Assembly (NCBI RefSeq): GCF_016889705.1
Contig: NZ_CP069526.1
Span: 8,770,001 to 8,834,000, forward strand
Direction: 5' to 3'
DNA: 64,000 nucleotides
Source of the DNA: Amycolatopsis sp. FDAARGOS 1241
GTDB taxonomy: Bacteria > Actinomycetota > Actinomycetes > Mycobacteriales > Pseudonocardiaceae
This document shows, in pieces, positions 8,363 to 17,368 of this stretch. A model generated the notes under the pieces. The model searched no databases. It was given only the letters and a program-made list of their open reading frames with translations, and was not told where the DNA came from. A program made the position numbers and the translations under genes. Positions within the stretch are counted from its first letter, which is position 1; each line of letters opens with the position of its first letter.

Positions 8363-8856
8363 GACCGAAAGTGCTGGTGGCGGGGATCGGCAACGTTTTC
8401 CTCGGCGACGACGGCTTCGGCGTCGAAGTCGTCAAGGCGCTCGAGGACGAGGTGCTGCCGGCGTGGGTGCAGATCGCCGACTACGGCGTCTCCGGCCTGC
8501 ACCTGGCCTACGACCTGCTGGGCGGCTACGACACCACGATCCTGCTGGACGCGACGCCGCACGGGCGCGAGCCGGGCACGTTGTCGCTGATCGAGGCGGA
8601 CACCGAGGACCTGTCGGCCGTGCCCGAGATCGATGCGCACGGCATGCGGCCCGAAGCGGTGTTCACCCTGTTGCGGATGCTCGGCGGCGACGCCGGACGG
8701 GTGCTGGTCGTGGGGTGCGAACCGCGGTCGGTCGAGCCGGGGATGGGGCTGTCGGCCGACGTCGCGGCCGCCGTACCCGCGGCGGTGCGCGCGGTGAAGG
8801 AACTGGCGTGGGGCACGGCCTCGCGCCTGCCGGACGACGAGAGGACGGAGGTCTGA
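8359..8856 (+). CDS. Hydrogenase maturation endopeptidase (HyaD/HybD family)
   Basis: A 165-residue protease of the M52 family that removes the C-terminal peptide of the large subunit once nickel is in place. The N-terminal V-A-G-I-G-N-V-F-L-G-D17-D18-G-F-G signature, D64 (L-L-D-A-T-P-H-G) and H94 match the three positions that bind nickel in HybD; the first ligand, Glu in HybD, is Asp here. Length is normal for the family. ATG overlaps the previous stop. It is the only such protease in the window, so it is the likely partner of the large subunit encoded at 3441. Confidence 0.9.
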   Translation: MRPKVLVAGIGNVFLGDDGFGVEVVKALEDEVLPAWVQIADYGVSGLHLAYDLLGGYDTTILLDATPHGREPGTLSLIEADTEDLSAVPEIDAHGMRPEAVFTLLRMLGGDAGRVLVVGCEPRSVEPGMGLSADVAAAVPAAVRAVKELAWGTASRLPDDERTEV

Positions 8857-8858
8857 GG

Positions 8859-8966
8859 ATGTTCAAGAAGGTGCTGCTGCTGCTCGTGCTCGCCGGTGGG
8901 GTGGCGTGGGTCGCCCGGCAGGTGAAGCCGGACGTGCAGCGTTACGTCGACATGAGCCGGAAGTAG
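8859..8966 (+). CDS. One-helix membrane miniprotein (35 aa)
   Basis: A 35-residue product starts at ATG 8859, two nt after the protease stop, with a GGAGG-like site inside the end of the protease gene. Residues 5-18 are strongly hydrophobic (V-L-L-L-L-V-L-A-G-G-V-A-W-V), followed by a basic and polar tail, so it is a single transmembrane segment or membrane anchor. Similar tiny proteins are annotated in actinobacterial genomes (DUF6893-type, from memory). Sitting between the protease and hypC, it might tether the hydrogenase or its maturation complex to the membrane. This is inference; the peptide is too short for firm assignment. Confidence 0.6.
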   Translation: MFKKVLLLLVLAGGVAWVARQVKPDVQRYVDMSRK

Positions 8967-8968
8967 CC

Positions 8969-9241
8969 GTGTGCCTCGGCATCCCCGGTGAGGTCATCGA
9001 GATCAGCGAGGAGCGGCCGGACCTCGCGAAGGTCTCCGTGAGCGGGGTGAAGCGGACCATCAACATCGGTTTGCTCGCCGACGACCCGCCCGTGCCCGGT
9101 GAGTGGATCCTGATCCACGTCGGGTTCGCGCTGTCCAAAATAGACGAAGCGGAAGCCACCTCGGCGCTGGAGTTCCTGGAGAGCATCGGGAAGGCGTACG
9201 AGGACGAGATGGCCGCGCTGCTGGAGTCGCGCATCGAATAG
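8969..9241 (+). CDS. hypC: Hydrogenase assembly chaperone HypC
   Basis: A 90-residue chaperone that carries the Fe(CN)2CO unit with HypD and hands it to the hydrogenase large subunit. It begins M-C-L-G-I-P-G-E-V, the family signature; the second-residue Cys is essential in HypC. The end D-D-P-P-V-P-G-E-W-I-L-I-H-V-G-F-A-L-S is also canonical. The start is GTG 8969, two nt after the miniprotein stop. It is the orthodox HypC of this locus, in contrast to the divergent copy at 1459. It is followed by hypD after 8 nt, with a GGAGG site between. Confidence 0.93.
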   Translation: MCLGIPGEVIEISEERPDLAKVSVSGVKRTINIGLLADDPPVPGEWILIHVGFALSKIDEAEATSALEFLESIGKAYEDEMAALLESRIE

Positions 9242-9249
9242 GAGGCGCC

Positions 9250-10377
9250 ATGCGGTTCGTCGACGAGTTCCGGGACGCGGAGAAGGCGCGGGCGCTGTCC
9301 GCGAAGATCACCGCGCTGTGCGAGCCCGGCCGCCACTACAAGATCATGGAGGTGTGCGGCGGCCACACGCACACGATCTACAAACACGGCCTCGAGGACT
9401 ACCTGCCCGAGAACATCCAGCTCGTGCACGGGCCGGGCTGCCCGGTGTGCGTGATCCCGATGGGCCGCATCGACGACGCGATCAGCATCGCGCGCCGGCC
9501 CGGGGTGCTGATGACCTCGTTCGGCGACATGATGCGCGTGCCCGGCTCGGGCGGGAACTTCTTCGACTCGAACGCCGAGGGGACCAACATCCGGATGGTG
9601 TACTCGCCGCTCGACTCGCTGAAGATCGCGCGGCAGAACCCGGACCTGCAGGTGGTGTTCATGGCCATCGGGTTCGAGACGACCACACCGTCGACCGCGA
9701 TGACGCTGCTGCGCGCCGCGGCGGAGCGCATCCCGAACTTCTCGGTGTTCGGCAACCACGTGACGATCGTGCCGGCGATCAAGGCCATTCTCGACTCGCC
9801 CGACCTGCGGCTCGACGGGTTCCTCGGCCCGGGTCACGTGTCGACGGTGATCGGCTGCCGGCCGTATGAGTTCATCGCACGCGACTACGGCAAACCCGTG
9901 GTGGTGGCGGGGTTCGAGCCGCTGGACATCCTGCAGTCGATCTACCTGCTGATGGTGCAGCTGGCCGAAGGCCGCGCCCAGGTGGAGAACCAGTACTCCC
10001 GCGTCGTGCCGTGGGACGGGAACCTGGTGGCGCTCAAGGTGATCAACGAGGTGATGGAGCTGCGGCCGTACTTCGAATGGCGCGGCCTTGGCTTCATCTC
10101 GCACTCGGCCATGCGCATCCGCGAGAAGTACGCGGCGTTCGACGCCGAGCGGATCTTCGAGGTGCCGGGTGTGCGGGTGGCCGACCCGAAGGCGTGCCAG
10201 TGCGGTGAGGTGCTCAAGGGTGTGCTGAAACCGTGGGAGTGCAAGGTGTTCGGCACGGCGTGCACGCCGGAGACGCCGATCGGCACGTGCATGGTGTCGC
10301 CCGAGGGCGCGTGCGCGGCGTACTACAACTTCGGCCGCTTCACCCGCAAGCGCGTGCGGGAGGCGAGCCACGCATGA
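9250..10377 (+). CDS. hypD: Hydrogenase assembly protein HypD
   Basis: A 375-residue [4Fe-4S] protein on which the Fe(CN)2CO group is built with HypC. Visible motifs are M-E-V-C36-G-G-H-T-H, G-P-G-C64-P-V-C67-V, S-F-G-D-M-M-R-V-P-G-S and the C-terminal Cys set for the cluster (C-Q-C-G, K-V-F-G-T-A-C-T-P...G-T-C-M-V-S-P-E-G-A-C-A-A-Y). Length and order are typical. ATG 9250 is preceded by GGAGG at about -7. Its last codons overlap hypE. Confidence 0.96.
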   Translation: MRFVDEFRDAEKARALSAKITALCEPGRHYKIMEVCGGHTHTIYKHGLEDYLPENIQLVHGPGCPVCVIPMGRIDDAISIARRPGVLMTSFGDMMRVPGSGGNFFDSNAEGTNIRMVYSPLDSLKIARQNPDLQVVFMAIGFETTTPSTAMTLLRAAAERIPNFSVFGNHVTIVPAIKAILDSPDLRLDGFLGPGHVSTVIGCRPYEFIARDYGKPVVVAGFEPLDILQSIYLLMVQLAEGRAQVENQYSRVVPWDGNLVALKVINEVMELRPYFEWRGLGFISHSAMRIREKYAAFDAERIFEVPGVRVADPKACQCGEVLKGVLKPWECKVFGTACTPETPIGTCMVSPEGACAAYYNFGRFTRKRVREASHA

Positions 10378-11450
10378 CCACGACCGACCGCGAGCAGCAG
10401 GTGCTCGACCGCATCGAACGCGCCCGGCGGCGGCGCGCGAAGGTGCGCGAGGAGCGCATCACCCTCTCCCACGGCTCCGGCGGCAAGGCGACGCACACGT
10501 TGATCGAGGCGGTGTTCCTCGACGCGTTCCGCAACCCGCTGCTGGAGCCGATGGAAGACTCGGCCGCGTTGACGATCGGCGGAGCGCAGCTGGCGCTGAC
10601 CACGGACTCGTTCGTGGTGTCACCGCTGTTCTTCCCCGGCGGGGACATCGGTGACCTGGCCGTGAACGGCACGGTGAACGACCTCGCGGTGTCCGGCGCG
10701 CGGCCGCTGTACCTCACGGCCGGGTTCATCCTCGAGGAGGGGTTTCCGGTTGCGGACCTGCTGAAGATCGTCGAGTCGATGAAGGACGCGGCGCTCGCCG
10801 CGGGCGTGCAGATCGTCACCGGGGACACGAAGGTGGTGCAGCGCGGCAAGGCCGACGGCCTGTACGTGAACACGGCCGGCGTCGGCGTCGCCCTGAAGTC
10901 CGGGCTGGGCGTGGCCGGGGTTCGGCCGGGCGACGCGGTACTGGTGTCCGGGCCGATCGGCGACCACGGCGTCACGATCATGCTGGCGCGCGGTGAGCTG
11001 GACATCGACGCCGACCTCGAATCGGACACCGCACCGGTGCACGAGCTGGTGGCGGGCCTGCTCGCCGCGGTGCCGGGCGTGCGCGCGATGCGCGATGCGA
11101 CCCGCGGCGGGGTGGCGACGATCCTCAACGAGGTCGCCAAGGCGGCTGAGGTGGCGGTGGTCGTCGACGAGAACGCGGTGCCCGTGCGCGACGAGGTGCG
11201 CGGCGCGTCGGAGCTGCTCGGCATCGACCCGCTGTACGTGGCGAGCGAGGGCCGGATCGTGGCGTTCGTCGACGGCGCGCAGGCCGGCGACGCGCTGGCG
11301 GCGCTGCGTTCGCACCCGCTCGGTGCGGACGCCGCCGTGATCGGCCGCGTCGCCGACGACCCGCCGGGCCTGGTGCTGCTGAACACCGCGTTCGGCGGCA
11401 CGCGGATCGTCGACATGCTGGTGGGCGACCCGCTGCCGAGGATCTGCTAG
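10374..11450 (+). CDS. hypE: Carbamoyl dehydratase HypE
   Basis: A 358-residue member of the PurM/AIR synthase fold that dehydrates the HypF-delivered thiocarbamate to thiocyanate, giving the cyanide ligands. The ATP-binding segment H-G-S-G-G-K-A is near the N-terminus, and the protein ends in P-R-I-C, whose terminal Cys receives the carbamoyl group. A basic 30-residue N-terminal extension (R-A-R-R-R-R-A-K-V-R-E) precedes the usual start, so a later start is possible, though ATG 10374 overlaps the hypD stop like other junctions here. Confidence 0.96.
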   Translation: MTTTDREQQVLDRIERARRRRAKVREERITLSHGSGGKATHTLIEAVFLDAFRNPLLEPMEDSAALTIGGAQLALTTDSFVVSPLFFPGGDIGDLAVNGTVNDLAVSGARPLYLTAGFILEEGFPVADLLKIVESMKDAALAAGVQIVTGDTKVVQRGKADGLYVNTAGVGVALKSGLGVAGVRPGDAVLVSGPIGDHGVTIMLARGELDIDADLESDTAPVHELVAGLLAAVPGVRAMRDATRGGVATILNEVAKAAEVAVVVDENAVPVRDEVRGASELLGIDPLYVASEGRIVAFVDGAQAGDALAALRSHPLGADAAVIGRVADDPPGLVLLNTAFGGTRIVDMLVGDPLPRIC

Positions 11451-11779
11451 TGCACGAGATGTCGATCACGCAGAGCGTCGTCGACGCGATCGTCGCGAAG
11501 CTGGGCACGCAGCCCGTGCGCAGCGTGCGGCTGGAGATCGGGCGGCTGTCCGGGGTCGTGCCGGACAGCGTCCGCTTCTGCTTCGACGTGCTGTGCACCG
11601 GCACGTCGTTGCAGGGTGCGGCCTTGGAGATCGACGAACCGGCCGGCCGCGCCGCCTGCCGGGACTGCGGCGAGGAGTTCGGGCTCGACGACCCGATCCT
11701 GCTCTGCCCGTGCGGCAGCGCGAACGTCGAGGTACTGGCGGGGCGGCAGCTGCGCATCAAGTCCGTGGAGGTGGTGTGA
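11450..11779 (+). CDS. hypA: Nickel-insertion protein HypA
   Basis: A 109-residue metallochaperone that delivers nickel with HypB. The N-terminal M-H-E-M-S-I holds the nickel-binding His2, and a zinc ribbon is present as C-R-D-C and C-P-C in the last third. GTG 11450 shares one base with the hypE stop and was chosen because it gives the conserved MHEMS start. Length is normal. It lies directly upstream of hypB, the usual pairing. Confidence 0.93.
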   Translation: MHEMSITQSVVDAIVAKLGTQPVRSVRLEIGRLSGVVPDSVRFCFDVLCTGTSLQGAALEIDEPAGRAACRDCGEEFGLDDPILLCPCGSANVEVLAGRQLRIKSVEVV

Positions 11780-11780
11780 G

Positions 11781-12494
11781 GTGTGTGCGACGTGCGGTTG
11801 CTCGGGTGAGGTCCACGCCCACCCCGGCGAGGAAACCCATTCCCACACGGTCGTGCTGGAGCAGGACGTGCTGGCCAAGAACGACCACCTGGCCGGGCAC
11901 AACCGCGACCGGTTGCGGGCCCTGGACGTGTTCGCGGTCAACCTGATGAGCTCGCCGGGGGCGGGCAAGACGACGTTGCTGGAGCAGACCGTGCGCGCGC
12001 TGGGCGACGCGGTGCCGTTCGCGGTCGTCGAAGGTGATCAGGAAACGCTGCTCGACGCCGACCGGATCAAGGCGACGGGCGCGCCGGTCGTGCAGATCAA
12101 CACCGGGGCCGGCTGCCACCTGGACGCGACGATGCTCGCGCGGGCCCTCGACACCCTCGCGCCGGCGCGGGGTTCGGTGCTGTTCGTGGAGAACGTCGGG
12201 AACCTGGTGTGCCCGGCGCTGTTCGACCTCGGCGAGGCCGCGCGGGTGGTGATCATGTCCGTGACCGAGGGGCCGGGCAAGCCGCTGAAGTACCCGCACA
12301 TGTTCGCGTCGACGGACTTGGTGCTGCTGAACAAGATCGACCTGCTGCCCTACGTGTCGTTCTCCGTCGCGGACTTCGTCGAGGACCTGCGCCGCGTGAA
12401 CCCGGACGCGCGGACCCTGGAGGTCAGCGCGACCCGGGGTGACGGTCTCCCGGAGTGGTACGGCTGGCTGCGACGGCGACCTGTCCGAGGCTGA
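11781..12494 (+). CDS. hypB: Nickel-insertion GTPase HypB
   Basis: A 237-residue SIMIBI GTPase that drives nickel transfer. GTG 11781 gives M-C-A-T-C-G-C, the N-terminal metal-binding CxxCGC motif. A short His cluster (H12, H14, H20, H22) follows but no long His tail. The Walker A motif S-S-P-G-A-G-K-T-T is at 57-65 and N-K-I-D is the guanine-specificity motif. The 3' end overlaps the end of convergent hypF by 71 nt, so the two reading frames share their terminal codons on opposite strands. Confidence 0.95.
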   Translation: MCATCGCSGEVHAHPGEETHSHTVVLEQDVLAKNDHLAGHNRDRLRALDVFAVNLMSSPGAGKTTLLEQTVRALGDAVPFAVVEGDQETLLDADRIKATGAPVVQINTGAGCHLDATMLARALDTLAPARGSVLFVENVGNLVCPALFDLGEAARVVIMSVTEGPGKPLKYPHMFASTDLVLLNKIDLLPYVSFSVADFVEDLRRVNPDARTLEVSATRGDGLPEWYGWLRRRPVRG

Positions 12495-14670
12495 TGCCAC
12501 CGTCGTTCGTCGGCACGCGGGAGTGGGTGAGGACGCGGAAGCCGGTGCGTGCCAGGGTTTCCGCGGTGCGGTCGAGGAGCAGCAGGTTCTGGAAGACTCC
12601 GCCGGACAGGGCGACGGTCGTGAGGCCGGTGGTGTCGCGCAGCCGGGCGCAGGTGCTCGTGATGGCGTCGGCGAGGCCGTTGTGGAAGCGGGCGGCGACG
12701 ATCGGGCGTGGGGTGTTCCTGCCGAGGTCCTCGACGACCGCGCGGATGAGGTCCACGCCGGCCACGACGGTGTCCACGGCACACGGGTAGGCGGTGGTCT
12801 CGGTGGGATCGGCGAGCTGTTCCAGCTCGACGGCCGCTTGGCCTTCGTAGTTGATGGTGTCCCGCACGTCCAGGATCGCGGCGACGGCGTCGAACAGGCG
12901 GCCGGCACTGGACGTGACCGGCGACGACACCCCGCTGCGGGCCAGCTGCACGACTGGGTCCCACTGGTCCTCGTGGCGGGCGCGCACCGCGGTCGCGGAT
13001 ACGCCCGCCGCGTCGAGGTAGGCCGCGGCCATGCGCCAGGGCTGCCGGATGGCCGTGGTCCCGCCCGGCAGCCGCACGGGTGCGAGGTGGGCCAGGCGCC
13101 GGAACCCGGCGAGGTCGGCGAGGAGGAACTCGCCGCCCCACAGCGTGCCGTCGGGGCCGTAGCCGGTGCCGTCGAAGGCGACGCCGAGGACTGGGCCGGG
13201 TTCGCCGTTGTCGGCGAGGCAGGCGGCGATGTGGGCGTGGTGGTGCTGTACGCCCACGAGCTCGACGTCCGGCAGGTCCAGCGCGTACTTCGTGGACAGG
13301 TACTCGGGGTGCAGGTCGTGGGCGACGACCGCCGGCGTCACGTCGAACAGACCGCGCAGGTGCGTGATGCCGTCGGTGTAGGCGCGGAACGTCTCGTAGT
13401 TGTCGAGGTCGCCGATGTGGTGGGAGAGGAACGCGTGGGTGTCCTTGGCGAGGCAGAACGTGTTCTTCAGCTCCGCGCCGCAGCCGAGGACGTGCTCGCG
13501 CAGTCGCCGGCGCAGCGGCACCGGCTCCGGTACGTAGCCCCGTGACCGGCGTTGCAGCTGCACCCGGTCGCGCCACACCCGCACCACGGAGTCGTCGGTG
13601 CGGGTGTGGATGGCCCGGTCGTGTGTGAGGACGGCGTCGGCGATGCCGGAAAGGCGGCCGAGGTCTCCGTCGCGGTAGACGATGGGCTCGTCGGACACGT
13701 TGGCGCTGGTCAGGACGACCGGCCGGCCGAGGTCGCCGAGCAGCAGGTGGTGCAGCGGCGTGTACGGGAGCATCAGCCCCACGCGGCGGTTGCCGGGGGC
13801 CACCGACCGCGCGAGCGGACCATTCGCGACGCGCGGGAGTAGCACGATCGGGCGCCGACGGCTGATGAGCGCCGCCGCGGCGACGGCGTCGACCTGCGCG
13901 ATCTCGCGCGCCACGGCGAGGTCTGGGACCATGACCGCGAACGGCTTGTCCTCGCGGTGCTTGCGGCCGCGCAGCCGGGCCACGGCCGGCTCGTCCGCCG
14001 CGAGGACCGCGAGGTGGAAACCGCCGAGTCCCTTCACGGCGACGACCCCGCCGCTCGCCAGAGCGTCTACAGTGGACTCGATGGGGTCACCGCCGCCCGA
14101 GAACACCAGCTGCGGGCCGCAGGCGGGGCAGCACACGGGCTGCGCGTGGAACCGCCGGTCGCCGGGATCTTCGTACTCCTGCTTGCACTCCGCGCACAGC
14201 GTGAAGCCGGCCATCGTCGTCAGCGGGCGGTCGTAGGGCACGCCGCGCACGATCGTGAAGCGCGGCCCGCAATTCGTGCAGTTGACGAACGGATAGCGGT
14301 AGCGCCGGTCGCCCGGATCCCGCAACTCGGCGAGGCAGTCCGCGCAGGTCGCGCTGTCGGCCGACACCAGCGTCGCGGCCGTACCGCCGGCCGGGCTGGC
14401 GACGATCGTGAACCCCCGGACGCCGGTCGTGGGCAGCTCGCTCACGCGCACCTCGTCGACCACGGCCAGCGGCGGCGCCTCGGCCCGCAGGGCCGTCACG
14501 AACGCGGCGACGGCCGCCGAAGCGCCCTCGACCTCGATGAACACGCCCCGGCTGTCGTTGCCGACGAACCCCGCCAGCCCGAGCCGCGCCGCGAGCCCGT
14601 GGACGAAGGGCCGGAACCCCACGCCCTGCACCACACCGTCGACCCGAACCGCGAAGCGCACCGGCGCCAT
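12424..14670 (-). CDS. hypF: Carbamoyltransferase HypF
   Basis: A 748-residue enzyme that converts carbamoyl phosphate to carbamoyl-AMP and transfers it to HypE for cyanide-ligand synthesis. Domains in order: acylphosphatase (about 1-92, V-V-Q-G-V-G-F-R-P-F at 13-22), two zinc fingers (C109/C112, C131/C134; C159/C162, C181/C184), a YrdC-like domain (about 200-375) and a Kae1/TobZ-like domain (V-A-F-D-G-T-G-Y-G-P-D-G-T). Length is typical. It is the only hyp gene on the minus strand and converges on hypB with a 71-nt overlap. Its 5' end is 4 nt from the end of an AraC-type gene. Confidence 0.95.
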   Translation of the reverse strand: MAPVRFAVRVDGVVQGVGFRPFVHGLAARLGLAGFVGNDSRGVFIEVEGASAAVAAFVTALRAEAPPLAVVDEVRVSELPTTGVRGFTIVASPAGGTAATLVSADSATCADCLAELRDPGDRRYRYPFVNCTNCGPRFTIVRGVPYDRPLTTMAGFTLCAECKQEYEDPGDRRFHAQPVCCPACGPQLVFSGGGDPIESTVDALASGGVVAVKGLGGFHLAVLAADEPAVARLRGRKHREDKPFAVMVPDLAVAREIAQVDAVAAAALISRRRPIVLLPRVANGPLARSVAPGNRRVGLMLPYTPLHHLLLGDLGRPVVLTSANVSDEPIVYRDGDLGRLSGIADAVLTHDRAIHTRTDDSVVRVWRDRVQLQRRSRGYVPEPVPLRRRLREHVLGCGAELKNTFCLAKDTHAFLSHHIGDLDNYETFRAYTDGITHLRGLFDVTPAVVAHDLHPEYLSTKYALDLPDVELVGVQHHHAHIAACLADNGEPGPVLGVAFDGTGYGPDGTLWGGEFLLADLAGFRRLAHLAPVRLPGGTTAIRQPWRMAAAYLDAAGVSATAVRARHEDQWDPVVQLARSGVSSPVTSSAGRLFDAVAAILDVRDTINYEGQAAVELEQLADPTETTAYPCAVDTVVAGVDLIRAVVEDLGRNTPRPIVAARFHNGLADAITSTCARLRDTTGLTTVALSGGVFQNLLLLDRTAETLARTGFRVLTHSRVPTNDGGISLGQVAVAASRTTPGDRHPGSR

Positions 14671-14674
14671 CGGC

Positions 14675-15606
14675 TCAGTCTGCGCCGCCCTGACCAGGAG
14701 CGGAAGCCTCGATCCGCCACTCGCGCGGCGACAGCCCGTACGCGGACTTGAACGAGCGGCTGTAGTGGGCGGCGTCCGCGAACCCCCAGCGGTGCGCGAT
14801 GGCGGCGACGGTCGCCGTGGTCCGGCCGAGGTCGCGGCGGGACTCCTCGAGCCGCCGTTGCTGGATCCACCGGGCGACGGACACGCCGTCGGCGGAGAAG
14901 AGCTTGTGCAGGTAGCGCACGGAGATCCGGTGAGCGGACGCGATCGTCACCGGCGTGAGGTCGGGCTCGGCGAGGTGATCGGTGATGAACGCGCTGATCC
15001 GCAGCAGCAGCGTCGGTTCCGGTGGTTGGGCGCCGTCGAGGACGAGGGACTCCAGCAGGTTCAGCGCGGAGGCGGACAGGCGATCGGCGGCTGCCCCCTC
15101 GGCGGCTGTGAGGCGCGCGAGGAACGGCGACGCGAGCGCGGGGACACCGGAGTCCGGGCACAGCGTGGTCGCGGTGACGCGGTGGAGGTCGGCGTCGGCG
15201 ATCCCGAGTAACCGGCGCGGCACCATGAAGACCTTCATCTCGAACTCGGCGGGGAACCACAGCTCGTACGGGCGCGCGGCGTCGTAGAACGCCAGGTCAC
15301 CGGGGCGCAGCACGGCGCGGCGCCCGTCCTGGGTCACCACGCCGGGGCCGAACGCCTGGAGCCCGAGCAGACGAACTCGTCGCCCGCTTCGGCCACGAGC
15401 CGCGGCGTCCGGCACACCCGTTGCGCGGCGGCGTGGACGGTGGACACCTGCAGCCGGCCGAGCCGGTCGTTCGCGACGGTGCCGGAGAAGGCGCCGGCGT
15501 CGGGTGTCGCGACGTTCAGGGGCACGAAGGAGCGGCACACCACGTCGTGCCAGAAGGCCACGCGATCGGCCTCCGGCTGCGTGTCGGTTGTCAGCACCAC
15601 GCTCAT
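14675..15606 (-). pseudogene. AraC-family regulator, frameshifted
   Basis: Two overlapping minus-strand frames together make one AraC/XylS regulator. The N-terminal part (15606 to about 15365) encodes a cupin-like sensing domain (D-R-V-A-F-W-H-D-V-V...R-L-V-A-E-A-G-D-E-F-V). The rest, in another frame, continues L-L-G-L-Q-A-F-G-P-G-V-V and ends with two helix-turn-helix units (I-A-S-A-H-R-I-S-V-R-Y-L-H-K-L-F; F-A-D-A-A-H-Y-S-R-S-F-K). One missing base near 15365 explains the break. It is divergent from a nitrilase gene, the arrangement of AraC-type nitrilase activators (NitR in Rhodococcus), so it probably controlled that gene. It may be real decay or a base-calling error. Confidence 0.75.
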
Positions 15607-15760
15607 CGCCCCACCACCTGAGCGGTGAGTATGCGCCGACGCGGCGGCGCGGCACCAGCCGCGCGCTCTGCGTCAACCCCCGGTGCACTGTGCGGCAAGC
15701 CACTGACCCGGGCCGCGCCTACCTTCGGCCGAACGGACCAACCGAGCAGAAGGACAGCTC

Positions 15761-16768
15761 GTGATCACCTACCCGGGCTCATTCAGGGCAGCGGCCGTGC
15801 AGGCGGAGCCGGTGTGGCTCGACGCCGACGCGACCATCGACAAGTCGATCGCGCTCATGGCGGAGGCCGCCCGGGGGCGGCGCCGGTCTGATCGCGTTCC
15901 CGGAGACGTTCATCCCCGGCTACCCGTGGTGGCTGTGGCTCGACTCGCCCGCCTGGGGCATGCGGTTCGTGGGCCGCTACCACGAGAACTCCATCGCACT
16001 GGACAGCCCGCGGTTCCAGCGGCTGCTCGACGGCGCGCGGCAGCACGGGATCACCGTGGTCATGGGCTTTTCGGAGCAGTCCGGCGGCAGCCTGTACATG
16101 GCCCAGGCGACGATCTCCGCCGAGGGCGAGCTGGTCGGCGCGCGCCGCAAGCTCAAGCCGACGCACGTGGAGCGCACCGTGTACGGCGAGGGCGACGGCT
16201 CGGACCTCGTCGTGCACGACGTCGCGGGCGTGGGCCGCGTCGGGGCGCTGTGCTGCTGGGAGCACCTGCAGCCGCTGTCGAAGTACGCGATGTACAGCAT
16301 GGACGAGCAGGTGCACGTCGCTTCGTGGCCGAGCTTCTCCGTCTACAAGGGAGCGGCGTACGCGCTCGGGCCGGAGGTGAACACGTCGGCTTCGCGGATG
16401 TCCGCGGTGGAAGGCCAGTGCTTCGTGATCGCCCCGTGCGCGATCGTCGGGGACGCCGGGCTGGAGTTGTTCTGCGACACGCCGGTGAAGGACAGCCGCT
16501 GCAGCGCGGGGGCGGGTTCGCGCGCATCTTCGGCCCGGACGGCAGCCCGCCCACCGAACCGCCGGCCGAGGACGCGGAAGGTTTGCTGTACGCGGACATC
16601 GACCTGTCGGCGATCCCGTTGGCGAAGGCCGCCGCTGACCCCGTGGGCCACTACTCGCGACCGGACGTGACGCGGTTGCTGCTGAACCGCAGCTCCCGCT
16701 GGCCGGTGGAGGAATCGCGGCCGGCACCGGAGCAGGTCGAGGAAATCCCGGAGCCCGCTGCGGTCTGA
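15761..16768 (+). pseudogene. Nitrilase, two compensating frameshifts
   Basis: GTG 15761, with AGAAGGA upstream, opens a nitrilase-superfamily protein of about 335 residues once two shifts are allowed. The frame slips +1 in a G run near 15875 and returns with a -1 near 16500. Between them the catalytic Glu ([12 protein letters not shown]), Lys ([11 protein letters not shown]) and Cys ([10 protein letters not shown]) are all intact. The C-H-W/E context and the size fit aliphatic or aryl nitrilases that convert nitriles to acids and ammonia. Divergent from the broken AraC gene. As read, the product would be scrambled across the middle two thirds. Confidence 0.8.
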
Positions 16769-16786
16769 GGTTCCGCAACCGGTTTT

Positions 16787-16828
16787 CCAGGGTTGTCCAC
16801 AGCGGGGACAAGTTGTGGACAACCCTGG
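16787..16828. promoter_or_regulatory. Inverted pair of perfect DnaA boxes / hairpin
   Basis: A 14-bp perfect inverted repeat with a 14-nt spacer lies between the nitrilase stop and trmO. Each arm contains TTGTCCACA (16793-16801, and inverted at 16814-16822), the actinobacterial DnaA-box consensus. It may be a DnaA-responsive control site for trmO, or simply the nitrilase transcription terminator; there is no T-run after it. Confidence 0.5.
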
Positions 16829-16883
16829 TCCAGTTTCCCTGCGCGGACCGGGTTCGTCGGCGGGGGGCGGTAGCTTCCAGGTC

Positions 16884-17291
16884 ATGGCCGATTTCCAGCT
16901 CCGCCCGATCGCCCGCGTCCAGTCGACCCTGGACTCCCTTGATTCCGCGCCCAAACAAGGTGAGGAAGGCGCTCCCTCGGCGTGGCTCGTGTTCGAGCCC
17001 GAAGTCGCGGAGGGTCTGGCCGATCTCCGGACCGGTCAGCAGGTGCTGCTGTTCACCTGGCTGCACCTCGCCGACCGCTCCGTGCTGTCCGTGCGCCCGC
17101 GCAGCGATCCTTCGCGGCCGCCGGCCGGGGTGTTCAGCACGCGCTCGCCCGCGCGGCCCAACCCGATCGGGCTGCACCGCGTTGAGGTGCTCGAGATCGA
17201 CGGGCTGCGCGTGCGTGTCGGGCCGCTCGAGGCGGTCGACGGTACGCCGGTGATCGACGTGAAGCCCGCCCGCTCGCCGGGCGACGGGTAG
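16884..17291 (+). CDS. trmO: tRNA m6t6A37 methyltransferase-type protein (TrmO/TsaA)
   Basis: A 135-residue beta-barrel protein of the TsaA/TrmO family, which N6-methylates t6A at position 37 of some tRNAs using S-adenosylmethionine. Family signatures are P-I-A-R-V near the N-terminus, V-L-L-F-T-W-L-H-L-A, and G-V-F-S-T-R-S-P-A-R-P-N-P-I-G-L-H-R-V, the most conserved stretch. It ends with D-V-K-P-A. ATG 16884 was chosen because the family starts shortly before P-I-A-R-V. The gene is intact although flanked by frameshifted genes. Confidence 0.88.
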   Translation: MADFQLRPIARVQSTLDSLDSAPKQGEEGAPSAWLVFEPEVAEGLADLRTGQQVLLFTWLHLADRSVLSVRPRSDPSRPPAGVFSTRSPARPNPIGLHRVEVLEIDGLRVRVGPLEAVDGTPVIDVKPARSPGDG

Positions 17292-17368
17292 AAAAATTCG
17301 CGCGATCGGTGAACCGCCCCCACGTCCAGGCCCGTTTTCAGGGCATCAGGACGAGAGGGTGGTGGAAC

